Counted from the first letter of the stretch, positions 26,608 to 36,844 are shown. The stretch is 64,000 bases of DNA from Microcystis panniformis FACHB-1757 (GCF_001264245.1 NZ_CP011339.1:3906001-3970000); one strand, 5' to 3'. Notes: generated by a model not told the origin, from the letters alone. Program-made: numbers and translations.

Positions 26608-26955
26608 ATGAACACGGTCGTTCTTGAAGTTCGCTCCTTGACTGACACCCTTGCCGATGCCGTTCAAGCGATGAAAACGGGTCGAGCAGAAAAAGAAGTT
26701 CGTATCAGTTTTGCTACCCCCGAACTTCTCTGGAAAGTTCTGACTGCCAAGCGGTGGGAACTCCTCAAAGCTATGTGCGGTGCTGGCCCCATTTCTATCC
26801 GTGAGGCGGCGAGGCGAGTACATCGGGATGTTAAAGCAGTACATGGAGATATTACGGCACTTTTAAATGTCGGTATTCTGAGTCGTGTAGCAGATGGGAG
26901 TGTAGAGTTCCCGTTTGAAGCGATCAAGGTTGAATTCATGTTGCAAGCCGTTTGA
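26608..26955 (+). CDS. HVO_A0114-like winged-helix regulator/antitoxin
   Basis: 115 residues. The C-terminal half has ELLKAMCGAGPISIREAARR, a helix-turn-helix, then VHRDVKAVHGDITALLNVGI, the wing. GAGGTGAAATT precedes the ATG, 4 bases after the DUF6516-like stop. Such proteins are encoded after DUF6516 toxins and probably act as DNA-binding antitoxins; here the toxin is truncated, so it is an orphan. Confidence 0.72.
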   Translation: MNTVVLEVRSLTDTLADAVQAMKTGRAEKEVRISFATPELLWKVLTAKRWELLKAMCGAGPISIREAARRVHRDVKAVHGDITALLNVGILSRVADGSVEFPFEAIKVEFMLQAV

Positions 26956-27026
26956 TCGCCAGATTAGCAGCGATCGCCAATAAAGAGGATACCTGAAGCA
27001 AAAGTATTATCATTCTCTCGAAATTA

Positions 27027-27449
27027 TTAAGGATATCCTAAGAATAGATTTTGAAAAGTATGGGTATCCTGCCAGCGATAGATTGAAAAATCGCGGCGAT
27101 CTGACGTTAAAATTTTCCCATGCCCTAAGTTTTCAGCTAATACTACTAATGAAGCATCAGCTAGATCCATTGGTATATCTTCATAACGTTTCATAAGTTG
27201 TTGCATTCGTCTAACATGATTTGATTGTAACTCAAATACTTCAAAACCACCTGCTAAGAAATTTTGGATAAATAGCAATTGAGCATGATTACCGAGACAA
27301 GTTAGCAAAAGGTAACAAGTTTCGGTGACAACACACCAGGTTGTTATTAGGGGTTCTCGCAATCTTTGAATTACAAGCTGTGCTTGCTGATGATGATTAT
27401 CTTGCTCATTGGCGAGAGCCAACCAGAAGCCTGTATCAACTATAATCAT
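27027..27449 (-). CDS. VapC-like PIN-domain ribonuclease
   Basis: 140 residues. PIN acidic residues in IIVDTGFWLALANEQD (first Asp), TETCYLLL (Glu), DIPMDLADASLVVLAE (Asp/Asp) and ILTSDRRDFSIYRW (last Asp). Toxin of a VapBC pair; it overlaps the antitoxin gene by 14 bases. Confidence 0.88.
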   Translation of the reverse strand: MIIVDTGFWLALANEQDNHHQQAQLVIQRLREPLITTWCVVTETCYLLLTCLGNHAQLLFIQNFLAGGFEVFELQSNHVRRMQQLMKRYEDIPMDLADASLVVLAENLGHGKILTSDRRDFSIYRWQDTHTFQNLFLGYP

Positions 27450-27696
27450 GTTTGGCTGACCATTCTTCCTTCAGAATAGTTTTATAATTAGTAGAAAGAT
27501 CGGGCGAACCTTGTCCACACCCAATAAAACCGCTTTCTTTCAGCACTTTAAGGGGATCTGAGTTACGCGGGTGTAGTTTGGTATATTGTTGCTCAATAAC
27601 TTGATTGAGCAGGGTAGTGATATCCTGATCGCTATGTTGTTGGATGTAGGCGAGTTTTTCCCTTTGTTCTTGGCTAAGATGAATGGTGATGTCCAT
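27436..27696 (-). CDS. VapB-like antitoxin
   Basis: 86 residues: MDITIHLSQEQREKLAYIQQ, a ribbon-helix-helix type start, with an acidic flexible C-terminus that overlaps vapC. A broken copy lies at 29620-29837. The AGGAGAAAG site lies just before the ATG on the minus strand. Confidence 0.82.
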   Translation of the reverse strand: MDITIHLSQEQREKLAYIQQHSDQDITTLLNQVIEQQYTKLHPRNSDPLKVLKESGFIGCGQGSPDLSTNYKTILKEEWSAKHDYS

Positions 27697-27717
27697 AGTC
27701 TTTCTCCTTAATAATGT

Positions 27718-28105
27718 CTAAACTATGATTAGAATGATTGAATGATAAACTATGATTAGGTTATCTTTGACAATCATGAGTGTTTATTATATTATACGGT
27801 CGCTCTCTCAAAAAAAATCACAGTCCATCACATAATCACATCAATCACAGTACAGACAATGAACGAACAACGCGCCCAAGCTTATGTTAATTTAATAGAA
27901 CAGTTGCTCGCTTGTACTAATGATGAGGAACTCAATAATATTCTGCAAGCAAATCAGGAATTTATTGATCCCGATTTTTTGCAGGTGATGGAAAACTATG
28001 CAACAGGGTTAAAATAATAAGGATACAATAACCATGCAGATTTATTTAACACAAAACTTTGGGCAATATCTCAACCCTCAAGCGAGAAATATAGAAGAAT
28101 ATGAG
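27718..28105 (+). pseudogene. CHAT gene upstream repeat and 5' fragment 3
   Basis: 27718-27858 is the same upstream region as before the full CHAT gene (29851-30005), including AACTATGATTAG direct repeats and TATTATACGG. 27859-28017 encodes 52 residues MNEQRAQAYVNLIEQLLACT... to ENYATGLK, then stop; degenerate homology (GQYLNPQA) continues to about 28105. It holds the empty site for the IS630 element. Confidence 0.82.
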
Positions 28106-28313
28106 GTGTTTTTAACTGTTGGGGACATTGACAACAGGCTAAGGTGTTGTTAGTATGTCCAACATGAAGGCTACCGCGATCATTTGTCGTCGCGTCATCT
28201 TGGCCCCAGACGCATTCGCAGAAGTCACTGTCTGGCCTGTTCCCCAACCAGTTCTGCCATTGGAGCATCCTTACGTTATATACTTAAAAGTAGGATAAGA
28301 AATTGTTTAGAGA
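28106..28313. other. Unassigned spacer before higB
   Basis: No gene called. On the minus strand one frame reads TSANASGAKMTRRQMIAVAF, which looks like former coding sequence, but it has no proper start and the neighbouring frame stops it. Probably a remnant of unknown origin. Confidence 0.35.
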
Positions 28314-28595
28314 GTGATCCAAAACTTTAAAGATAAAGAAGCTCAAAAAGTTTTTGAACGTAAACATTCGCGTAAATTGCCATTAGATATCCAACAAGTG
28401 GCATTGCGAAAATTGCGGATGCTTAATCGTGCGGAAACCCTGCAAGATCTTCGTGTCCCACCAGCAAATCGATTGGAACGTCTGGTTGGTGACAGGGAAG
28501 GTCAATATAGCATTCGGGTTAACGATCAATGGCGAATTTGCTTTGTCTGGCAAAACGGTGATGCTCTAGACGTAGAAATCGTTGATTATCATTGA
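28314..28595 (+). CDS. higB: HigB-type toxin
   Basis: 93 residues starting at GTG. RelE-superfamily HigB: FERKHSRKLPLDIQQVALRK, RLERLVGDREGQYSIRVNDQ, WRICFVWQNGDALDVEIVDY. Toxin-first order with higA 9 bases downstream is typical of HigBA. Confidence 0.92.
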   Translation: MIQNFKDKEAQKVFERKHSRKLPLDIQQVALRKLRMLNRAETLQDLRVPPANRLERLVGDREGQYSIRVNDQWRICFVWQNGDALDVEIVDYH

Positions 28596-28604
28596 GGTAA
28601 AATA

Positions 28605-28919
28605 ATGAATGAAGATAAACTAATGCCAATTCATCCCGGTGAGGTTCTTTTAGAGGAATTTATCAAGCCAATGAACCTTAGTCAGAATCAAATAGCTCTG
28701 GCTCTTGGAGTTCCCGAACAATGTATTAACGAAATCGTTCACGGAAAGCAGCCTATCACAGCGGATATAGCTCTTCGGTTAGCTCGTTATTTTGATATGT
28801 CACCGCGATTTTGGCTGGGATTACAAATGGATTACGATCTGGACGTTGTTGAAGATGAAATAGGAGATCAATTGGACAAAGAAGTTGCTGTAATGACAGT
28901 TATTTGTGCAGAAAAGTAA
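28605..28919 (+). CDS. higA: HigA-type antitoxin
   Basis: 104 residues. PIHPGEVLLEEFIKPMNLSQ opening and a helix-turn-helix NQIALALGVPEQCINEIVHG, then ALRLARYFDMSPRFWLGLQ: the HigA pattern. Binds and represses its own promoter in studied members. Confidence 0.93.
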   Translation: MNEDKLMPIHPGEVLLEEFIKPMNLSQNQIALALGVPEQCINEIVHGKQPITADIALRLARYFDMSPRFWLGLQMDYDLDVVEDEIGDQLDKEVAVMTVICAEK

Positions 28920-29128
28920 TTTGTTTGATATGTTCTAAGGCAGAAACTTGGAATATATCAAACAAATTTGGCAGCAATCGCCCTTGACAATCACGAATAT
29001 TCATTGTATCCAATTATATTATATGGTGATTCTCTAGAAAAAATCACAGTCCATCACATAATCACAAAAATCATAGTTAAGACAATGATGGTTTTCTGAA
29101 AACACAAATAACCTTGACGGAGGAATCA

Positions 29129-29341
29129 ATGCTAGAAATCAGCAAAAACTATGTATTAGACAACAATCAAAAAACGATTGCCGTTCAGATTCCCATTGCT
29201 GAATTTGAAAAAATCGAAGAAATTCTTGAAGATTATGGACTTGCAAAATTGATTGAAGAAGTTGAAAATGATCCAACTCTTTCCAAAGAAGAAGCCTTAA
29301 AATACCTAGCATCAATCAACAATAACAATGTGGAAAGTTGA
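29129..29341 (+). CDS. Antitoxin of a second RelE-type pair
   Basis: 70 residues from ATG 29129, which follows GGAGG by 6 bases; an upstream TTG at 29114 is less likely. Acidic, ends SKEEALKYLASINNNNVES. It overlaps the toxin start by 14 bases. Confidence 0.8.
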   Translation: MLEISKNYVLDNNQKTIAVQIPIAEFEKIEEILEDYGLAKLIEEVENDPTLSKEEALKYLASINNNNVES

Positions 29342-29600
29342 ATATACAAAAAGATTTTTAAAAGAATTAGCTTCTTTACCTCAAGATATACAATCTAGTA
29401 TTAGATTAATTGTTTTTCAGGAATTAGAAGTTGATAATCCTTATGAATTAGGGTATTTAAAGAAAATGAAAGGCTACAAAGATAAGTACAAAATTAGAAT
29501 AGGAGATTATAGGGTTGGCTTAACCCTTGACAAAAAAAATCAAAAGATTATCTGTCAAAGAGTTGCCCATCGTCGAGAAATTTACAAAACCTTTCCTTAA
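29328..29600 (+). CDS. RelE/ParE-type toxin, second pair
   Basis: 90 residues: MWKVEYTKRFLKELASLPQD, LGYLKKMKGYKDKYKIRIGD, and QRVAHRREIYKTFP. RelE fold with a basic C-terminus. Only distantly like the toxin at 25832. Confidence 0.87.
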   Translation: MWKVEYTKRFLKELASLPQDIQSSIRLIVFQELEVDNPYELGYLKKMKGYKDKYKIRIGDYRVGLTLDKKNQKIICQRVAHRREIYKTFP

Positions 29601-29619
29601 GCAGTTCAGTATTTTTTGT

Positions 29620-29837
29620 CATAATTAGTAGAAAGATCGGGCGCACCTTGTCCACACCCAATAAAACCGCTTTCTTTCAGCACTTTAAGTAAGGGGATCT
29701 GAGTTACGCGGGTGTAGTTTGGTATATTGTTGCTCAATAACTTGATTGAGCAGGGTAGTGATATCCTGATTGCTATGTTGTTGGATGTAGGCGAGTTTTT
29801 CCCTTTGTTCTTGGCTAAGATGAATGGTGATGTCCAT
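29620..29837 (-). pseudogene. Broken copy of the vapB-like antitoxin
   Basis: Nearly identical to the antitoxin gene at 27436-27696, including its upstream region, but with a 4-base duplication (TAAG, near 29690) that shifts the frame; no vapC follows. Its upstream side joins the CHAT upstream repeat, exactly as at 27.7 kb, so the two were copied together. Confidence 0.82.
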
Positions 29838-30005
29838 AGTCTTTCTCCTTAATAATGTCTAAACTATGATTAGAATGATTGAATGATAGACTATGATTAG
29901 GTTATCTTTGACAATCATGAGTGTTTATTATATTATATTATACGGTTGGTATATCGAAAAAAAATCACAGTCCATCACATAATCACATCAATCACAGTAC
30001 AGACA

Positions 30006-33000
30006 ATGAATGAACAACGCGCCCAGGCTTATGTTAATTTAATAGAACAGTTGCTCACTTCTACTGATGATGAGGAACTCAATAATATTCTGCGAGCTAA
30101 TCAGGAATTGATTGACCCCCAATTCTTGCAGGAGATGGAAAACTATGCAACAGGGTTAGAAGAACAAGGCAATAATAATCATGCTGCTTTGTTACGCGAT
30201 ATAGCGCAATGGTTGGGGCAATTTCTCACCCCTCAACCTCAAGTTTATGTTCTTCTCTACAACGCAGGAACAGACAATGAGGGAATTCATACAATAAGTC
30301 ATCAAGGAAGACATACTATATTAATGTTTAAATCTTCATCAGATGCAACTAATTTTGCACGACAATTAAGAGAACATAATTTTCCTGTACCTAGCGTTGA
30401 AAGTATATTAATCCAAGAAATTATTGCTTTTTGTGAGGAAGTGGGTTATGACTGGGAAGTTGTGCCAGAGGGAGCAAATAAAATTCCGCCAGTTGAAAGC
30501 AGAGAATCTGGAAATGCACATCAAGAATATTTAAATTTTTTGATGAAGGCATTAAACAAGGTTTATGAAAACCCTGATCCCAAGTATATTTATCCTTTTT
30601 TTGAACATAATCTTGATAAATTAGATGAAAATTTAATAATTATTCTAGATAATTGGGTAAAAAATCAATTAGCATCCGTTGAAACAGAGCAGGTTATATA
30701 TATCGCTGGTAATCTCTGTAATTTTAGTACCTTGATCCAACAATTCCCTCTAGGTAATATTGCCACTAATTTAGAAATTGCGATCGCAGGTTATCAAGTT
30801 GTTTTAACTGGGTTTAATTTTGATGATTTTCCTGAAATTTGGGCAGATACGCAAGATAATCTTGGTAGTGCTTACCAAAACAGAATCAGAGGAGATATAG
30901 CGGAGAATTTAGAACTATCAATCGCTGCTTATACTGAAGCATTGAAAGTGAGATCTTTCGATAATTTTCCTAAAGATTGGGCAGATACACAAAATAACCT
31001 AGCTAATACCTATACTAAAAGAATTAGAGGAGATAAAGCCGAGAATTTAGAACTTGCGATTGCTGCTTATAATGAAGCATTAAAAGCCAGAACTTTTGAA
31101 AAATTCCCTCAAGATTGGGCGATGACTCAACATAATTTAGCTATGGCTTATGGGAAGAGAATTAAAGGTAATAAAGCTGACAATTTAGAACTGGAGATTA
31201 CGGCTTGTAACGAAGCATTGAAAGTAAGAACTATTGACAAAATTCCTCAAGATTGGGCAAATACAAAAAACACTCTAGCTAATGCTTATGCGAATAGAAT
31301 TAAAGGTGATAAAGCTGAGAATTTAGAACTAGCGATCAAATTTTTCAACGAAGTATTGCAAGTGAGAACTTATGATAAATTTCCCTGGGGTTGGGCTGGT
31401 ACACGATGTGATCTAGCCAGTGCTTATGCGGATAGAATTAGAGGAGATAAAGAAGAAAATTTTGAGAAGTCTATCAATTTTATTCAAGAAGCTCTAAGAG
31501 TTTATAATCGTGATGCTTTTCCTTATGAATGGGCATTAACACAAAATCATTTAGGGACTGTTTATGGTGATCGCATTAGAGGGGAAAGGGCAGATAATCT
31601 AGAGTTAGCTATTGCAGCTTATAACCTATCATTAGAAATATATACTCCGACGGCTTTTCCTATAAACTGTTTAAGAACAGGACGAAACTTAGGAAATACT
31701 GCTAACTTTATCGAAGACTGGGAAACCGCCATCAAAGGCTACAACTTAGCCATCGAAGCAGTAGAAAATACCCGACTCGAAGCCTTAAACCCCCAACGAC
31801 AACAAGAAATTCTCTCCGATGCAATGGATGTTTATCATGGCATAGTTCAATCCTATCTCAACCTCAATCAACCAGATCGCGCCTTAGAATACGTTGAACG
31901 CAGCAAAACCCGCTATCTAGTCCAATTGCTTACCGATCGAGATATCTATCCTAAAGGTAATATCCCCCAAACTATTATTACGGAATTAGATCGCCTCCGT
32001 CGTGCCATTATTGGGGAAGAACAACAGTTAGCCATCCAAGAACAAACCCGCAATCGGGGAGAAATTTTAACCCTAGATCAACAAAGACAACCCATCTTAA
32101 ATGACTATACTCACCTCAATCAGTTAAAACAAGAATTAAATCAACTCATTGACCGTGAAATAACTCCCATAGACCCCACTTTTAGCTTAACTCAAAAGGT
32201 TGAAAGCATTCCTCTAAGTGAGATTCAATCCTTAATTGATCAAGATACTGCTATTTTAGAATGGTATATTGCAGGGATAGTATTATGGCGTTTATTGTTA
32301 CTAATGAGGGTTTGATCCCCCCTAACCACCCTTCAAAAGGTTTGATCCCCCCTAACCCCCCTTTAAAAGGTTTGATCCCCCCTAACCCCCCTTCAAAAGG
32401 GGGGATTTTGAGGTAAAAGGGGTTAAAGTTTGGCAATCTTCAGCAGAAGATCGAGGAAAATTGATTGATTTTATTAAAAATTATCGTGATGCTTATGAAA
32501 ATAATAAAACCGAGTGGATCAATAATCTTAATGATTGTTTAAATCAACTCTCAGAAATTCTCCCCATTGATGAACTTTTAGAACTGATTCCTAAATCCTG
32601 CTCTCGTCTCATCCTAATTCCCCATTGGTTTTTACATATTATTCCCCTTCATTGTTTACCCCTAAAAAATGGACAATTTCTCTATCAACGCTTTTATAAT
32701 GGTGTGGGATACGTTCCCAGTTGCCAACTTTTAAAACTGGTAAAATTATCACAGAGAGAAAACTTTACTCGTCTTTTTGCTATTAAAAATCCCACCAGAA
32801 AAGACCTAAAACCTCTCTTAGGAGCAAATCTAGAAATCGAGAGAATTAGTAAAGGATTTGCTACTGAAAAAACCATTATTATTGGGGAATTAGAAGCATC
32901 AGAACAAACCCTAGAAAACCGTTGTCAAGAATTACAAGAATCTCATTGTATTCATTTTTCCTGTCATGGTAAATTTAATAATGAATCCCCTAGAGATTCC

Positions 33001-33537
33001 GCTTTAATGTTGGCAGATCCAGACGGTAACTTAGGAGAATTAGCTAACCTAACCCTAGCAGAAGTATTTGAAAAATTTGACTTAAGAGAATGTCGTTTAG
33101 TCACTTTTTCTGCTTGTGAAAGTGGTATAATCGAAAGTAAAGCTGATAGTATTAGTGATGAATATGTCGGTTTACCCAGTAGTTTTCTATTTGCAGGTAG
33201 TTCTAGTGTTGTTAGCACCCTTTGGACAGTAGATCCCCTAGCAACTACGTTATTTATGACTAAATTTTATCACGATCTTAAACGAATTTCTATCCGAGAT
33301 GAAGGAAGTATCGCTATTGTTTTAAATCATACTCAAACTTGGTTAATAACATTGAACAGTAAAAAATTAGCCAGAATTAAAAATAGTCAAAAATTCCAAC
33401 AATTACTCGATCGAGTTTTTGAGAATAAACGGGATAGAAGAAAATTCCAAGACTTATTAGAAGCTGCGGTTAAACGTGAACCCTATCCCTTTGCTAATCC
33501 CTATTATTGGACTGCATTTATCGCTACAGGGATTTAA
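30006..33537 (+). pseudogene. TPR/CHAT caspase-like peptidase, broken
   Basis: Large cyanobacterial CHAT protein. Residues 1-79: N-terminal helical region; about 80-155: a DUF3110-like domain (VYVLLYNAGTDNEGIHTI); about 240-560: six or so TPR-like repeats of about 48 residues (NLELAIAAYNEALK, DWADTQNNLANTY). The C-terminal CHAT domain has the catalytic His in CIHFSCHGKF and Cys in LVTFSACESG. Two lesions: one G missing at 32274-32276 (expected AGDSIMAFIVTNEG) and a 95-bp net insertion of REP units at 32311-32409; together they bring the CHAT part into the 32461-33537 frame. CHAT peptidases serve in bacterial conflict and cell-death systems. ATG 30006 is the start; an upstream in-frame TTG is in the repeat region. 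Confidence 0.85.
32311..32409. repeat. REP-like insertion, three 30-bp units
   Basis: TTTGATCCCCCCTAACCMCC-type units at 32311, 32341 and 32371, the last ending AAAAGGGGGGATTTT, so that AATCCCCC/GGGGGATT hairpins can form. Ancestral context is readable as GAGGGTTTTGAGGTAAAAGG. Net 95 bases added, disrupting the CHAT gene. Confidence 0.82.
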
Positions 33538-33616
33538 TCTATTGTTCCTTGAGAATACAATTAAGTTGAGGTATTTCCCCCCCTTTTTAAGGTGCGTTGG
33601 GGGGGATAACCTTGAT

Positions 33617-34027
33617 TTAAGAATCGGAAGAAGTTTGACAAAATTTATCCATTCCTTCCTCTGAAATATAAATAGCAACTGGAGTCGATAAAAGTCCTGC
33701 TACTCCAGGCGGACACATAAAACATCCTGCTATAATATCTGTTAAAGGGGTAATAAGTGCGGGTAAATATTTTTCTCGCAAAGTTTCATACTTCGGTTGA
33801 CAAATAGAATCACGACATTTATTAAGAATAATAACAAACCAACGAAAATCAGCATTATCTTCTACCCCTTCAATCCCGTTACGAGTGGCAATAGACTCAG
33901 CAGCATCTGCTAAATCTCCCTCCCATTCCTCAATAACATCAAGTGCAATTAAAGCGTTCTCATTGTCCGCAAATTCAATACGGTACTGAGCAATTTTTTC
34001 CGGTGTTAACTGCGTTGCGTCTGACAT
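33617..34027 (-). CDS. Conserved hypothetical protein beside the CHAT gene
   Basis: 136 residues: MSDATQLTPEKIAQYRIEFA, acidic, then RWFVIILNKCRDSICQPKY, and a hydrophobic stretch LITPLTDIIAGCFMCPPGVAG. No family recognised. It is convergent with the CHAT gene. Confidence 0.6.
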   Translation of the reverse strand: MSDATQLTPEKIAQYRIEFADNENALIALDVIEEWEGDLADAAESIATRNGIEGVEDNADFRWFVIILNKCRDSICQPKYETLREKYLPALITPLTDIIAGCFMCPPGVAGLLSTPVAIYISEEGMDKFCQTSSDS

Positions 34028-34069
34028 AATACCATCCTTAAAGCTAAAACCAATTTTTTCCCATTATCT

Positions 34070-34155
34070 CACCTTATAATCGTCTCGTCGCTAAAGTTTT
34101 TGACTTTACCGATGGCAAGTTAATCCGGTCAAGATTAGCTTAGAAGACTAAGAAG
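34070..34155 (+). pseudogene. Mosaic scar: end of radical SAM paralogue joined to end of glgP
   Basis: 34073-34115 matches the end of the radical SAM paralogue (TATAATCGTCTCGTCGCTAA... at about 23078) and 34117-34153 the last codons of glgP (AAGTTAATCCGGTCAAGATT). Same order as at 22.8-23.8 kb but with everything between deleted. A third, nearly erased copy of that arrangement. Confidence 0.7.
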
Positions 34156-34346
34156 AAGCGAATTTTTGGGGGTGATAATTTACTTTTGTCAAAAATTATT
34201 ACATATTCGCAACAAAATAAACTTTTTTGAGCAAATTAATATACCATACTTAGACAAGGCGATCGATTATTTTGGCCGCCGAGATTTTTAATCATTATAA
34301 GATTGTTTCCCTAATCGCCAAATTAACAATTACATACCGAAAAACA

Positions 34347-35276
34347 ATGACAGCAGAATTTAAGTTTATTCCCCTGCAATTTCACTGGGTTGCTATCAAT
34401 CCTAAACCGATTGGGGTTGTCTATTTTATCGGTGGTGCTTTCTTCGGCACTTTTCCCAATCTGTTCTATCGTTATCTACTCAAACAAGTCTTTGAGCGGG
34501 GCTATACTATTATTGCTATTCCCTATCGTTTTACTTTTCGCCATTGGAATGTTTCCATAGAAATGGTCAAAGATTTGATTGGATTGAGAAAGGCTATTTA
34601 TGAAGAAGCTAAGTTTTTAGGCTATGAAGATAACCTTGATTTGTATTTAGAGGATCCGACTGCTGGTAATCCTAATTATTTTTGGATGGGCCATAGTTTA
34701 GGGTGTAAATATATCTCCCTTTTAGAAGTTTTAAGTGATGTGGAAAACACAGAACTAGAACAGGTTTTGAGGGGTTGTGTCGGCAAAAATCAAGCCGAAG
34801 ATATCCAAAAATCGCTGAATAATACCGATATCCATGCCGTATCTCTGAAAAATCAACCCTCACTTTTACTGGCTCCTGTAATTGCCGGCATAGATAGCGC
34901 AATTCCCATAGCTGCCCTAGCTAAATTAGTGCAGAGTTTGGGTTTAGATGTACAGCCAAATGTGCAGGAAACCCGTTGTTTAATTAGCAATAGTAACCTA
35001 TTTCGACTCTTGGAAATTATCGCATTTGCTAAGGATCTACAGGCTAAAGATACGGTAGCCTGGTTCATTAAAGAACTAAGTCAACAACTCTTAAAACCAG
35101 TAGTTCCCTTAGCCAATCGCGGCCATCTAGCACCCCTTGGCTGGCGCAATGGCGACCAAGAATTAGCCGATAATGTGATTAAATCAATTCAGGAATTACG
35201 CGCTAAACTCATCTCCTGTTATCCCCAAAGTCAGGAAAAAGAGGAAGTCTTAATGAAAATGATTTCTGAACATTAA
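34347..35276 (+). CDS. DUF1350 family alpha/beta-hydrolase-like protein
   Basis: 309 residues from ATG 34347 (MTAEFKFIPLQFHWVAINPK); the longer TTG start at 34272 is unlikely. PIGVVYFIGGAFFGTFPNL and the nucleophile-elbow-like WMGHSLGCKY suggest the alpha/beta hydrolase fold known for DUF1350, which is conserved in cyanobacteria and plants. Substrate unknown. It overlaps the convergent phosphorylase gene by 4 bases. Confidence 0.82.
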   Translation: MTAEFKFIPLQFHWVAINPKPIGVVYFIGGAFFGTFPNLFYRYLLKQVFERGYTIIAIPYRFTFRHWNVSIEMVKDLIGLRKAIYEEAKFLGYEDNLDLYLEDPTAGNPNYFWMGHSLGCKYISLLEVLSDVENTELEQVLRGCVGKNQAEDIQKSLNNTDIHAVSLKNQPSLLLAPVIAGIDSAIPIAALAKLVQSLGLDVQPNVQETRCLISNSNLFRLLEIIAFAKDLQAKDTVAWFIKELSQQLLKPVVPLANRGHLAPLGWRNGDQELADNVIKSIQELRAKLISCYPQSQEKEEVLMKMISEH

Positions 35277-36076
35277 TCAATTGAGGATAGGGAGAGGTTA
35301 CTAACAGTCAATATTGCCACCTGAATCGCTTTTTTTATGGCTTGTTGTTTGCTTTCTAAACTAATCCCTTCCTCTTTGCTTCTTTCGGCAATCACAGCAC
35401 AAATACAAGCGGCAGTAAATCCATAAACCCCCGCCATTTTCAATAAAGTTCCCGCTTCCATTTCATAATTGAGAATATTTAAACGTCGATATTCTTCCGT
35501 AATTCCCTCTAAATGACGCTGAAGATAAGGATTAGCAGAAGACACAATTCTTTCCTGTCCTTCATAAAAACTATCCACAGAAGCGGTAATACCGACATGA
35601 TAATTTACTCCCAAAAATTGAGCCGATTTGACTAGAGCAACTGTCAAAAAAGGATCCGCCACTGCGGGATATTCCGGAGGAGCAATATCATTAGCTGCAC
35701 CTTGCCTACATAAAGCCGCTTGCGAGATAATAATATCACCAATTTTTATTCTATTTTGAATTGCGCCACAAGTACCGATACGAATAATAGTTTTAATTCC
35801 CACCTGTATTAATTCATTAACCACAATACTCAAAGATGGCGCACCCATGCCACTGGTAGCCAGAAGAATTGGGGTAGAATTATCTAGGTAGCCAAGATAA
35901 CTATTTAATCCGCGATAATCCGATAGTAAACGTGCATTTTGTAAATAAGTTTCAGCAATATAGCGCGAGCGTTCTGGTTCCCCCGATAATAGGGTGATAG
36001 TCGGTTTTGCCGTGCCTAAATCCTCACTGCTAAAGTTGAGATGATAGGGTTTTTGGTGAGATAAGTTATTGGACAT
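35273..36076 (-). CDS. Uridine/purine nucleoside phosphorylase
   Basis: 267 residues, NP-I family. GEPERSRYIAETYL, SGMGAPSLSIVVNELI (phosphate binding), IRIGTCGAIQ, and LNYEMEAGTLLKMA (ribose-binding Glu-Met-Glu). The last motif is of the uridine phosphorylase type. Cleaves nucleosides to base and ribose 1-phosphate for salvage. Confidence 0.87.
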   Translation of the reverse strand: MSNNLSHQKPYHLNFSSEDLGTAKPTITLLSGEPERSRYIAETYLQNARLLSDYRGLNSYLGYLDNSTPILLATSGMGAPSLSIVVNELIQVGIKTIIRIGTCGAIQNRIKIGDIIISQAALCRQGAANDIAPPEYPAVADPFLTVALVKSAQFLGVNYHVGITASVDSFYEGQERIVSSANPYLQRHLEGITEEYRRLNILNYEMEAGTLLKMAGVYGFTAACICAVIAERSKEEGISLESKQQAIKKAIQVAILTVSNLSLSSID

Positions 36077-36187
36077 TTAAATCAAATTAAGAGCAGTTAC
36101 TTTGGTTAAATAGGCTTTTAGTTATTATAACAACTTTAGGTTTTAATTAAAATTAAATATTTAATTATTGACAAAAGAGAATCAAGC

Positions 36188-36844
36188 TTAAGGACGACTA
36201 TTGATGTTAAGTTCTTGCACTAATTCCTGTACTGTGGTTGAGGGATTGGCATCAAAAGGATGTTTTTTGGCTTCATCTCTATCTTGAATAAGTTTTGCTG
36301 CATTAGTGATTGCTGTTGTCTGGTATGGCTTTAATTTTTCGTACATATCCTCTCGATTTTTTGCATATTGTTCTTTTTCGTTTAATAATTTACACTTTTT
36401 CATCTGAGTATTTAAAATTTTTGGGTATTCACTTCGGGATGTGGCAATATCCAGATATTGAAAGTGTAAAATAAACCAAATTTCAAAAGCTTCATTAGAA
36501 TAGGCAATCTTGACATTATTTTCTTTAGCCAGTCTTTCTGCTTGATTAAATTGCTCTTTAGAACAGTTATCTTTATCAAAAACACACCAGATTTGATCAA
36601 ATGAGTCATCTTTTTTTAGATTATCTATAATCTGAATAGCTTTGTTGACTAAACTCAAGCTATTTTTACCTTCACCTCGCACCGTAACTTCAATTGTCTT
36701 AGGAACATCAAAAGCCTTAAAATAGTTAACTTCAGTTTTTTCTCCCTCGCAAACAATTAAAAATCTTTTTCTTGTTTCTCTAGTCTTAGTTTGGCGACGC
36801 AAATAATCAGAAGTATTCCTGTTGTTACTCATACTAATTACCAA
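36188..36844 (-). CDS. RloB-like TOPRIM protein (AbiLii-like)
   Basis: 218 residues. TOPRIM-type residues: FLIVCEGEKTEVNYFKAF (Glu) and IWCVFDKDNCSKEQF (DxD), then EAFEIWFILHFQ, the RloB signature. Encoded just after the AAA ATPase and overlapping its stop; ATG at 36832 is an alternative start. With the ATPase it resembles the RloA/RloB, or AbiLi/AbiLii, anti-phage pair, in which the ATPase is thought to sense infection and the TOPRIM protein to be the nuclease effector. Confidence 0.82.
   Translation of the reverse strand: MVISMSNNRNTSDYLRRQTKTRETRKRFLIVCEGEKTEVNYFKAFDVPKTIEVTVRGEGKNSLSLVNKAIQIIDNLKKDDSFDQIWCVFDKDNCSKEQFNQAERLAKENNVKIAYSNEAFEIWFILHFQYLDIATSRSEYPKILNTQMKKCKLLNEKEQYAKNREDMYEKLKPYQTTAITNAAKLIQDRDEAKKHPFDANPSTTVQELVQELNINSRP

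Noticed and set aside
28071..28268. 65-residue minus-strand frame before higB
   Set aside because: Neighbouring frame looks more protein-like, neither has a start signal; kept only as unassigned spacer.
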